Shown here one piece after another: positions 27,382 to 38,005 of a stretch of 64,000 nt of DNA (position 1 is its first letter; each line of letters opens with the position of its first letter). This stretch comes from Pyrenopolyporus hunteri. Its lineage: Eukaryota > Ascomycota > Sordariomycetes > Xylariales > Hypoxylaceae. The notes beneath the pieces were generated by a model. It searched no databases, had not been told where the DNA came from, and saw nothing but the letters and a program-made list of their open reading frames with translations. The position numbers were made by a program, and so were the translations under genes. Location of the stretch: NCBI GenBank assembly GCA_902806595.1, contig CADCXC010000005.1, forward strand, positions 434,001 through 498,000. Reading direction: 5' to 3'.

Positions 27382-28903
27382 CTATCGAGCCGCCTTCTTC
27401 TTCGACGACGGCGACGCTGCCGCCCCGTTTGCGCGGCCCTTGGGAGCGCCGTTCGCGGCCCCATTCGCGCCAGCGGCGCCGTTAAGCAACGGCGTCGCCT
27501 CGGTACTCTCTACCTTCTCCGGCTCTTCCGCCTCGGATTCCTCAGCCTCAGATCGGTCGTCGTCCGCTTCGTTGTACACGACGAGGCGGTAGGCGATCCT
27601 CACGATGAAGAAGAACCAGAACATGTTGAGAGCCTGCAGCGAGGAGAGAAGACCGAGGGTGATCCAAAAGGAGAGCTGACACTTGTACTGTCCAGTCTCC
27701 CAGTTCAGCTCATAGGGTCCGACAGTTCGGAACTCGGTGAATAGTGAGTAGATGATGCGAAGATTGAGGTAGTGACGTAGATAGGACCAAGAAGTCATGA
27801 AAATGAAGAAGTACGGTCCCACAAGAGGGTGATCGAGATAGTTAAGGGTCTTTGAAGTCTATTTTAAGGCATCTATTAGCACGAGGTATAATAATGTAAA
27901 GGGGGAGGGGGAGGGGGAGGGTCAGGGGACGAATCCGACTTACCGCAAGGAAGAAGTCACTGATGTCGTGAGTGATGTACACGGCCAGTCCTATGTACGT
28001 GAAGTGGAAGCGGTAGCTCAATCCGATAAGCGCCAAGCTAACGATGTGGTGCCCGACGAGCTCCTTGAAATCCTTACGGCGCGCCTCCATGCCGAGCAAC
28101 TGCACGATGGCCTGCTGGGCCCAGTAGGCGGCCTGGAATAGGTAGTAGAACTTGAAGCCGGCCTCGTGCGTCTTGTGAGGGTAGTTCTCGTACATGGCGC
28201 GGGTGTTGAAGTACCAAACTGGGGTGTGGCTCATGACGTACATACCAGCCGGTCCCAGGATGCCGAAATAGATGGCGGTGTACATCTGTTCCATGAATCG
28301 CGCCTGTTTGGCGCGCGACTTCAGCCCGGCTCTCTTAGCGAGCGGGCGGAGGATCTCCTGCATGATGAATTCACGCGTAAAGGAGAGGACGATGGTATAG
28401 AACGTCACGAGGGCGATGTCCCACGGTCCCTTGCCATATTGGTACGGGGTGTCGGGATCGGCGCCAGGCTCGCGGGGGAGCTTGTAGGAGAGGAAGATAA
28501 AGTGGTAGATAGGGTTGGACTCGGTCGGGTCGATAGCGAACAGGATGGCGAAGATGATCAAGGGCACTAGAGGCAGGACCCAGGTATGCTTGAAGGCGAA
28601 GTGCTTGCAACGACGCAGGAAGGATCGGGCCTTACGACGCTTCGAGCCTCTCTTGGGGACTTCTTTGCTGTCGGACGGGGCCGATTTCCGTGCCTGGCTA
28701 TCGAGCGAGGTCGAGTTAGAGGCCGAGGAGCCCTGCAGGCTCGCGAGGCTCGAGTGTAGGCTGGGCGCGGCGGTATCTCCCACTCTAATGTCAGCACCGA
28801 GCGCGCTCGACTTCCTACGTCGACGCGCATTTCCACGATCGCCGCCCGAGTGCAATTGCTCGGCGGAGCTATTGAGAATGGGGAAGGGCTCCGAGGTCGC
28901 CAT
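27382..28903 (-). CDS. lag1: ceramide synthase, Lag1/Lac1 family (TLC domain)
   Basis: Acyl-CoA-dependent N-acylation of sphingoid bases to (dihydro)ceramide in the ER membrane. Exons 28903-27944 and 27858-27382 give 478 residues. The 85-base intron has a GTAAGT donor, GCTAATAG branch site and AAATAG acceptor, and joins HDISDFFLA to TSKTLNYLDHP, the family sequence. Order: a basic, Ser-rich cytosolic N terminus (1-105), a membrane segment at about 106-124, then the TLC domain at about 160-410. The catalytic His pair is at 285-286 (GHHIVS) and the acidic motif HDISD at 312-316, all intact. The C terminus is acidic, then Ala/Gly/Asn-rich, ending in Lys-rich residues. I cannot tell which acyl-chain class (Lag1- or Lac1/Bar1-like) it prefers. 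Confidence 0.95.
27901..27928. repeat. G-quadruplex-capable tract in the ceramide synthase intron
   Basis: The plus strand carries four G runs of three to five, spaced by A or TCA, inside the only intron of the minus-strand lag1 gene. The pre-mRNA therefore has a C-rich tract about 15-45 bases after the donor. The DNA strand pattern is seen; any effect on splicing is inference. Confidence 0.7.
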
Positions 28904-30634
28904 GATCGCAGAGAATTCGATCCTACGTGTTGCGCAGAAGTATACGGGAGAGAGAGGATAGGGGATGATATACGATGGGAGAAGGGAAGATTAACGGAGG
29001 AGAGATAGGGAGAAGAGATAACGGTTAGAATGCCGCTAATTGCTATGGCTTATGGCCTAATTGCTATTTCCGATTTGACGAGCCCGCCTGCCTAGACGGT
29101 CCCAGGACGCTTAAGGAGTGAAAGCAATCCCAGAGAGTCCAGAAAGATTAGACACGGACACGGGAGAGGGGATCAAGAGATTTGTTGGAGAAGGAGGAAG
29201 AGGAAGAGGAGGTGAAGTAACAACAAATAAGTGGTTTAGTATTTGTACAATGTGGTAATTGGCAATGGCCCCAATAGTACCCAAGTACTGCTACGACGCG
29301 TTAGCGCATAGTGACGGGTAGAGGAATAGCGGTATTAGATTGGCGAGGGTCGATAGGCTGATTAGCATTAATCGGGTACGCTAAGCCCTGTTGAGCGAAT
29401 GACGCCTATCCTATAAACCATAAGTTTGTATACGATAACTGCATAACCTGCTTTCGGGTAAGATGAGCAGTAAAACTTTTTTTTCTTCTTTAACGTACCG
29501 TAGTTGGATTGGACCCTTTTTTTGCGGTCTGAACCACCTGGCAAAGCATAAAGCATATGATTCCGACAGCCACTAACTTTAATTAGTCCTAGGGGTCCAG
29601 CTCAGCTTCAGCCCATCTGATTTGCTGTTTCTTTTTATTCTCTTCCCCGCCAAGACGCATTATCAGCTCCACTCCCTTTCCGCGCGACGGTGTCACGGGC
29701 TGCGCGGCTTGCGAGGCTTCAAGACTCGGCCGCACGTTGAAGCTTCCTTTTTTCTTTTTTTTTTGCTTGCCTGTTCTGTATCAGAACTCCGTTTATATAC
29801 CCTCAAATCGCATATTCCATAATCACTCACAAAATTCAGGAGTAAATGTAAGCTCCTGTCACTTTCTACAATATAAAATATACATGGCCATTCCAAGATA
29901 ACCCTCACTCGATCATGCATAAATACCTAGAGGACACCTATATAGTATATTCAATGACTAACCGTTATTCAGAGAGGCCCGGGCGTATAAATGGGGCAAA
30001 ATTTTACCCGCCAAAGCATCGTCACAGGCACGGGATACCGAGGCTTTGCGAAGCACTAAAGTATTCCGAGTATTCCAGGGTCCGACACCATAGTCCGAGT
30101 TATAGGTACCGCGCCGTTAAAGACCACCTACATATACCCATAATGGAACTACGTAGCGCTCACCCTATCACGATTAAAGCTTTGATAATCAAGTCATGCC
30201 GTGGGTTTGAATTCTCAAGCGTCGTAACCGGATGACCCGGCGCCATGTATTAACTTGGCTAAAGACTATTGCCTAGGTACGCACTCATAACCTAAACGCC
30301 GCGGCAGGTCCGGCGTCACGCCGAACAAGCTCTGGCTGGCGGAGGCTCCTTTGCTTGGAGCCCTCCGCCCTCCTATATGCCAATACGCCGTCGTATGCTC
30401 CTAACCACCGAGTCCTAGAAATGATGCCAGATATACTCCTATAGTTACAGTGGCCCTTACCCCCTTACCAAGTTAGGAGGCTAGAAATTCGCAACGCCTC
30501 CCTTTTTGAACCCCTATGCGCCATGAAATGCCACCCAAGTGACCCCCCTGAGCCTCGGGGAAAACAAGTACCAGAAGCGCCGCGCTACTAATAGATCACA
30601 GAAAGATGGAATGTTATCGAGGGGCCCGAAATGC
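28904..30634. other. intergenic between lag1 and palH
   Basis: No supported gene. The first 300 bases are the purine-rich (on the plus strand) leader and promoter side of the minus-strand ceramide synthase gene. The rest is ordinary sequence with T tracts near 29477 and 29750, ending in the 3' flank of palH. Confidence 0.5.
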
Positions 30635-32926
30635 TTAAACAGGCGACGAAGGAGGATGCTCGTCGTCCCGTAAGATATCATCTACCGGCCGCCTCTCGCC
30701 GGGTACTCTTTCTCGTTGGTCACTGCTCCTACGGGCAGAAGCTGCCAACGAGTTGGTACCGCGCGTAGGAGGCGGCCTATGAGCAGACGCTTCATTTCTT
30801 TCCGTCGGCGCCGGAACCGGCCTGGCCGTCGTCGAAGCCATGCCGTTGTTTCTAGGTCCGTAATGTGAATGTAACGGCGGGCCGGTTGCAACGGTTGGGT
30901 TCCTCGTTGTGTACGCCGTAGACGGGGCGGCCGATACGGGCTGATTACGGGATTCGATTTGCGATTCCTCTTCTTCTAGCAGCTGAGCCAGCGCGGCGCC
31001 GCGGCGTGGAGGCGCGGGTATGACGGTGACCGGCAAGCTGTCCGTGTCGGGGGTCGGCCGAATCCTTTCCAGAATTCTCTCCGCTTGGGTGGCGGCAAAG
31101 ATTTCCACTCGGCCCTTCAGGTCCCATTTACCCATGCTTTCGTAGTCGCGCCGCTTCGGAGGCGGCTTAGGCATCGTGTGCGGAAGTACCTCCGCTGGGG
31201 GTTCCCTCGTAGTACGATGAAACGGGTTCAAGAAGTTCCAGCGACTCGAATTTCCTCCCTGGCCCTCCTCCCTCCTCTCCGTAGCTCGTGCTGATGAGGG
31301 TTGTCGTGATGGGGGCACACTCATGGTTTGCGCATTGCTTTCTACTACCGGGCTCGACGCCGAGGAGCTAGCACTATTACTCCTAGACAAAGGCCGGGCC
31401 TGCCTCTCATCCGTAGTCCTCGAGGTTGTCTCCGTAAGAGGCTGATATCGAACAGCGTAGACGGTGCTATCGGCGCTAGCGGTATCCGTCCTACTCACCG
31501 GTGTGACCGCCGGGGCCGGCCGAGAAGGCCATAGTGGAGGCTGCAGAAACCTTGCCGTCGCCTTGCCTGCGGACGAGGCTTGTTGCCTCCGGTCCGGACT
31601 ACTCTCTATCTTCGATCTGTAGCGGCTAGCTATAGACGACATAGCAGGCCACATATTGCTCCGGCCGCTGGACGATGTGCTATTACCACCCTCTCCTCCA
31701 TCCTCATCCTCGTCCTCGTCATTCTTCTTCCTGTTCTTGCGCCTTCGAGCCCACGAAGGATCCGACGGAAATACCTCCATCATCTCATCGCCGTCGAAAA
31801 CCTCTCTGCCAAGAACCCCATCCTTCTTTTCTTCGCGCTCCAAGGCTTCAATTCGTTCAACCCATTCCCATACGACGACGCTTGCTGCCGCCGCGCCAAC
31901 CCATCTAACGTAGTCACCCCATCCAGTAAATTCGGGTTCTGCGATATCGAGTACGAAAAAAACGACGGGAACAAGGATTGATATGATAGAAAGGGCAGCC
32001 ATGAGGCAAATATTCTTCATCAGAGGATGATAAAACGCATATCGCTTTTTCATAAGCGAGTAATAGAGGACCCATGCGGCGTACAAGAGCCCCAGGGATA
32101 ACTGAAATAAGTAGCTAAGCGCGGGCACGGCATCGGTGAAACTGCGCGGCCTGCTATTGCCCCCTTTAGTGTAGTGGAAGCTGTTGAGGGCGCCGAAGAT
32201 GACGTCTAACGTAATGAGGGAGAAGGCCGTCCACTTGATGATGACTTTCTCCCGCTGTCGGGGAAAAAGTCGTATGAGGGTCTGGGCTTGGGCCAACCAG
32301 AGGAAAGTATCGGAGATAAGTTGGATGACCTGCAGCTGAGTCCCTCCCAGCACATCCTCCTGGAGTCGCTGGGCGTTCTGATTTCCCAGCAGGTATTGCT
32401 GCTCGGCGACGCGAAAAGTGTCGGCCGTTGCGATAGTTAACGATATGACGACAGTCAAAGCGGCCACCTTCTGCAGCCACGGCCGGCCGCCTATGCTTAT
32501 ACCGTTTGAAGGGCCGTTCGTAAAACCACGTCGGCCTAGGACGACAACGCCACCGTCGAGGAATGATCGGGGGGCGATGACGAGCATGATAAGAAGTAAG
32601 TAGGCGAGAACCGTGGTAGCGGCCAGGGCGTAGCATTGAGGGAAGATAGACGCATAGAATCGGTCCTGAAAGTCGGATAATTGAGGACTAGTGGGCGACG
32701 AAGTTTGATCCACGTCGAAGGCTCCGTTGGCGATGATAGCGGGTTGGGCCAAGGCGGTAGCGGTGCAGTGCGGCGAGTAGACGGCATCGGCCGTCAGGAT
32801 TGTCGGAGTGGCCCCTGGGATATGCAGTAGACCATTCGACGGAAGAGTATAAGGCGCGCAAGCAGCGTCGAGGGCCAAGGTCGCTGTTGGAGCCAGCCTA
32901 GGTTGGCGAAGACGGTGTAAATCCAT
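30635..32926 (-). CDS. palH: PalH/Rim21 ambient-pH sensor
   Basis: Plasma-membrane sensor that starts the Pal/Rim pathway at alkaline pH, working with arrestin PalF and PalI and leading to ESCRT-linked processing of the zinc-finger factor PacC. One uninterrupted exon, 763 residues. The extracellular N terminus has CAPYTLPSNGLL and DAVYSPHC, whose spacing and Cys positions match family members. Seven hydrophobic helices follow, the first at about 97-118 and the last ending near residue 355. After these comes a long Ser/Pro/Arg-rich cytosolic tail (about 370-763), the region that binds arrestin in homologues. The start at 32926 puts the conserved Cys segment near residue 23, as expected. No other pathway gene is in the window, and I saw no clear GCCARG PacC site just upstream. 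Confidence 0.93.
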   Translation of the reverse strand: MDLHRLRQPRLAPTATLALDAACAPYTLPSNGLLHIPGATPTILTADAVYSPHCTATALAQPAIIANGAFDVDQTSSPTSPQLSDFQDRFYASIFPQCYALAATTVLAYLLLIMLVIAPRSFLDGGVVVLGRRGFTNGPSNGISIGGRPWLQKVAALTVVISLTIATADTFRVAEQQYLLGNQNAQRLQEDVLGGTQLQVIQLISDTFLWLAQAQTLIRLFPRQREKVIIKWTAFSLITLDVIFGALNSFHYTKGGNSRPRSFTDAVPALSYLFQLSLGLLYAAWVLYYSLMKKRYAFYHPLMKNICLMAALSIISILVPVVFFVLDIAEPEFTGWGDYVRWVGAAAASVVVWEWVERIEALEREEKKDGVLGREVFDGDEMMEVFPSDPSWARRRKNRKKNDEDEDEDGGEGGNSTSSSGRSNMWPAMSSIASRYRSKIESSPDRRQQASSAGKATARFLQPPLWPSRPAPAVTPVSRTDTASADSTVYAVRYQPLTETTSRTTDERQARPLSRSNSASSSASSPVVESNAQTMSVPPSRQPSSARATERREEGQGGNSSRWNFLNPFHRTTREPPAEVLPHTMPKPPPKRRDYESMGKWDLKGRVEIFAATQAERILERIRPTPDTDSLPVTVIPAPPRRGAALAQLLEEEESQIESRNQPVSAAPSTAYTTRNPTVATGPPLHSHYGPRNNGMASTTARPVPAPTERNEASAHRPPPTRGTNSLAASARRSSDQRERVPGERRPVDDILRDDEHPPSSPV

Positions 32927-35900
32927 CGCGAACCAATAGACAAGCAGCCAGTCGCTGGACGACGACGTTCAGGCACTTGTAATGCTACCGCGAGACACTC
33001 GCCATGGAATGAGGATAGCCTTCGAAGGGCTTTCGGATAACGCGACAAGGCCCGTGTTACGTGGTCGATTCGGTTGTTCGGTCGGTCGGTGGATGGAAAT
33101 GGATTACGGAGGATGCGCGGTAAATAGTCGCTCGTGCGGGATGGCGGTGCTGGTCGTCGTGGCCGTCGTGGTCCCAATTAGAATTAATTTTACTCCGCTA
33201 TCAACAATCAATTATTCTCTCCCTCTTCTTCTTTTCCTTTTTCCTTTTTTTTTCCCTTATCGAGAATTTGTATAAATGATGCCAGTCAATCCTAAGTCGC
33301 CAGCGGGGATGGATCTTCGTCGTTCGTGGGATTCGAGGTTGATGTCTGGGCGCCCAGAAGTCTTGGTGGAAAAGAAACGGGTGATGGGAAGCCAACAGAA
33401 AGGCACCGCAGCTGGTCGGGTGGGAAAGTAAGAAAGTTCAGTCAGTAATCTTCTCGCTTGCTTGCTTAGGTTGCTTAGACCTGCTTAGACCTGCTTAGAA
33501 CTACTTCGACTGCTGCTTGGGAAACTTCGCATGGAAGGGGTTATCCCTGCTAGGTGGGGAAAAGGCACTTAAGATGGGTGGCTTTCTGGGCAGCTGCTGG
33601 GGGCCCAGCTCGAATCGGATTGGTTGGCAGAAACTCAATTAATTGTTCAGTGGATTGGCCTCCCTTAAGAATCTGCTCTAAGGTCATGTACGTAGGTACA
33701 ATACTATACCGTCTCAGAAGGTGTTTAGGAGCAGCGCCAGGACTGGGGGGAGGGACATGGCCTAATAAAGGAGGTCGAGTGCCCACACTGTGCAACATCA
33801 ATTGATATCAGTACATGCGTACCTTGCATAGGTACATTGGTAGAGAGGTACATGTACCTATATACTGCCATGGACATAGGGTCGTACACCAGCCAAATAG
33901 CGATTGAACGAACGCATCAAGCAGATTCCCGCACTGTAGCTACTATACATACCTATGTATAGCGCCCATTAGTATCTCTTACCCTATACCAGACCCTATA
34001 TAGTACATAGGCAGGTATTCCGTAAATATCATAAATATATACAAATTGTATTGTACCGCTATTTACAAATATAAGGTATTTACAAATAAATCCCCAGGGC
34101 AAGGAACGCCTCCTCGCATCGCACCTCACATACACACATAGTGCACTTACAAGTCGCGGTCCTAAAAGAAACCCCCGAGCGCTCGGTAAATCTCCTTCAC
34201 CTTCGCCCATACAGCATCAGCGCGGCAGTCCGGTATTTCCCGGAGAGGATCGAATCTGGTTTAGGAGCCCATGGCGTCTCCAGAGACATCCAGAGACAAT
34301 TGCCGTGCATCACGTTCCGCAACACGCGACCAATACCTATCCAAAGTGGCGACCGCCTAGACGGAACGCCCCCGTACGAGAGAGTCGTAGTAAAAATACG
34401 ATCTACCTACCACCTAACGGGTAGGTAGATAGGTGGGTAGGTGTACCTAAGACAACAACTCCTGCTAATAAACTCCTGCTCGATGCAGAAGGGGAGGTTA
34501 GGCGTGACGATGTGCGCGCTCTGCAGTCCGAAGTCACCCGGGCGCATGAGAGGAGGCCACTTCGGTTCATTTGATTGCCTATCCGGTTACCCACCTGGGA
34601 CGGCAATAGAAACGTAAAGCAGCTCCGTTAGTAGGGTAGGTGTGCTGTAAGTCTGTTCAGCCGGAATTGGGGAGCTGTGCATAGGGTGGCACTGCGTTAA
34701 CAGAGCACCAGTCGGCGATTCCTCGCTGATTGCGAGATATGTCATGACATATATGATGGGGTCTTGCGACGTGCAACGCAGGAGAAGTCTGTCCAGCAAA
34801 GCAGGAGAGCTCGACGTTATTATTAATGGTGGATAATCCCACGATGTATTCGCGCGGTAGAGATCAAGCTAAGTCGGACGCTCTCTTCCGCCCAAGACTG
34901 CTGAAAACGCCTCCCCATTGGTTTATTATTAGAAGGACCAAGACAACCAAGAAATCAACAAAAAATAAGGTGTGTACCAAGATATAGGCAAGTCAGTGGG
35001 TATAAGAGGAGACCCTTTTGCTTTTTAATATTCAACCGCAGATGGTTCCTCGAGACATTTGTCAACGATACACAGTATACCCCCTTCTCCTTAACTGAAG
35101 TCTTAGGGGGCTGGCTGACAGACCAATAAGCTCGACAGTATCGAAGCATCTCCAAAGGACAAAGCGTTCCAAGCGTTCGTCCTCCTCCTCCTATGTAATT
35201 ATTTCTCGTCCCAACCAAACACTTTCCCTACCCCGCGATCTTCGCTCCATCGCCAAGCTTCTTAACAATTGCTTGCTTCCCCAGCCTACCCGTTCTGCCC
35301 GTCTCCGATGGACACGATCTTGGCAACTTGGCAAAGCTTATTGCTCGTGGACGTCGTCTTGGCATTATCAAAGACGATCTCCCGTTCGGCCTCTGCAAAC
35401 CACTTTCTTGTCTCCCGCCTTGGTGCAGGCAAACCACAACAAATCTACCCCGGGTCCGGTAACATGTTTACCCACTTGGCGGAAAAGCTTACTTACCTTA
35501 GAATACCTTACCTATTTAGAGACTGAGGCTTGCGCTAACTTAGCATCAAGGCGATCATCGCAATTACCGGTCCCCCCGTTCCATACAAATCTACCTACAT
35601 AATGTAGTAAAAAGAAAAGAAAAATGTGAAGACGAACCGAACCGAACGTACCTATCGTCCTAGTAATCTCGCTTCGTTGTGCGATCTCGATCTGATTAGG
35701 CTCACCACACGCTGAGGACGGCTGGCTGGAAGCACGGAAACGCATTAGGAAACAGATCACCACCCACACACGGCGTCCGAGACAACCTCCTGTCTCGGCG
35801 TTAGGTATGGTACCTACCTAGCTCTGCCTTTGGTTCTTCGCAACTACCTGCCGCTGTTTAGGTCTAACAGCATAATGCAGAGACGTGCGCCCGAGTTACC

Positions 35901-38005
35901 CAAGCATTCTAGAACGTGGGCGTGTTTTTGATCCCATCCCACTCCATTACAACTTAAGCTGCATCTTGGGCTTTCAATAGAAGCCTTCATATTCACGTAA
36001 ATCGTAAACCGGCCCCATTGCGCTACGTCCTCACAAACCGCCTCCTCCGAAAAGAAAGGGGATATCGAAACACCTAATAGTACCGCAATAGGCACCCATA
36101 CCTAATGTTTTTTTTTTTAATGATAATGTGGGTACAACCATGTGGAACTCGATGCATCAAGTGTCCAACCTATCATTACACCATAACCCTAAGCGGAGCA
36201 GATACAAAAGCAGATGAGGGTCATAAAACCCGTACGGCGCGAGGTAGCGCATTCAAGATCACGTCCTGTAAGTCGAATCCACTGAGATAGACCCAGGGGT
36301 GCTATTCGCAAAGTATATCCCCGTCCCAACTGGTGATACTGGTGGCACTGGAGTGGTTTGCCTGGTACCAACAGATACAGTCGTTTCACGCCGAACGATC
36401 CGGGTGTACGACAACACGCCGAGTGGGCCATAGCAAACTGTTTCGAAACCAGGGGTCAGTTTCTCGATGAGTATATTACGGCTACGGGCAACGAGGCCTT
36501 TTCTCTAGACACGCCTTCGTCTTACCATGTAGAGTCCTCCGGAAAGCCTTTATATCCACACAACATATGCATGCCATACATATATTGCAGAAGACTTGTG
36601 CTTCGTCCCTGACGTACATAACTCAGAATGGTGGAGTAATCCTAACCATTCCCGAGTATTGGGTTCACTTAGGTATTCGGCTTTGATATATCATATAGTT
36701 TCTCCTGGTAGTATTCCCGTTCTTCCTTATCAGATTCGGGTGTTCAGGAAAAACATTAGACATACATATCAAGAGATTCATAACAAATAACGTACCTATG
36801 GGCTATTGCCAGATCCACTACTATACGCCCCATTGTACTGTGCATTACACAATGTGCTGAAACATCCCGCTAAATAACATGAGAACGGCAGTATATCTCA
36901 TCAAGTAGTGACCAATTATAACCTAGTACTAAAGGAAATAACTTTAGGAGATAAACACCGAGTATTCAAACCCCATACATTTTCCCCAACTTCATTCAAA
37001 CACCACCTCCTAAGGCAATCTTACGATCCGCCTCACTCAGCGATAGTCTCTACGTGCTACGACGCCCCAAATACCCACCCACCTACCTAGGTACTTATCG
37101 TCCTCGCACCCGAACGCAGTATCTTTGTCCTACACTCCCACGCGCCCCCCACGCTACCCCTTCCGTCGAACGTGTATGTATGTACGTATGGGACGAACAC
37201 CCGAGATGTTTCAGCGGATGTTACTTACGCCCACTACTCTGTACCTATCCGACGTACGGTCGGACCGTTTCAGGGATCCCGTAGCAGGTTCGGCTCCCTG
37301 TTACGTACCAGTAAGAAGTGTCTGCCGGGTTCGAAGAGCGCGTGTGTTCCCGTGGAACTACCGCCCGCCTTACCTGGGTATCTACCAAACTTTAGTTTAC
37401 CAAGTATCTGATGTGATGAATTGGGGGTTACTGGGTGGTAAGAGGGGGATGTTTAGGTACATAGGTAGATTTCTGACATGGAGGTTGTGCTGCGGAAAAT
37501 GGTGAGGGTGATGTGTATTGTTATATAGAAAAAAAGGTAGGTCTGTCTAGGGGCAAGCTACCCCCTGCCTTAAACATAAGCTTAGACGCTGGAAACCCCT
37601 TTCCGGGGTTCGTAATAGCAGTTGTCTCTTAGTGATTACAGGGGAGAAGCTTGTTAGAATAAAGTAGATGAACAATAGGGTTCACTGGGTAGTGATACAA
37701 GCTGCTTACCTAGGTACCTATGTAATGAAATAAATCAACTAATTCGGCTAAGGTGGGAGAGAAGTATTAAGGAAAACCAGGTCACAGGTTACATGATAGC
37801 TTCTACTAGAGCCTTAGACATATAGACCTTCATTCTTAGGTATTAGAACCTGTATGCGCAATGCTATCTAAGAATAACGCCTACAAGCTGCTTACCACGT
37901 CGCCTATAAGCGGCCTCTTCCGTAGCACTCACTATAGCCCCCCGATCCAACCTCCTCCATCCCCGTCTCCGCTCCTCTATCCCCTAGTCGATCATCGGGA
38001 ACCGC
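32927..38005. other. about 5 kb intergenic, no supported gene
   Basis: Contains the palH leader (pyrimidine/purine-rich at 33210-33260), tandem TTGCTTAGACCTGC-like units near 33455-33500, and many CTAC/GTAG palindromes (33690, 34400-34445, 35810, 37075-37100, 37705-37725). Short frames such as 35273-35602 and 37125-37505 show no domain, codon pattern or splice context I trust. Confidence 0.5.
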
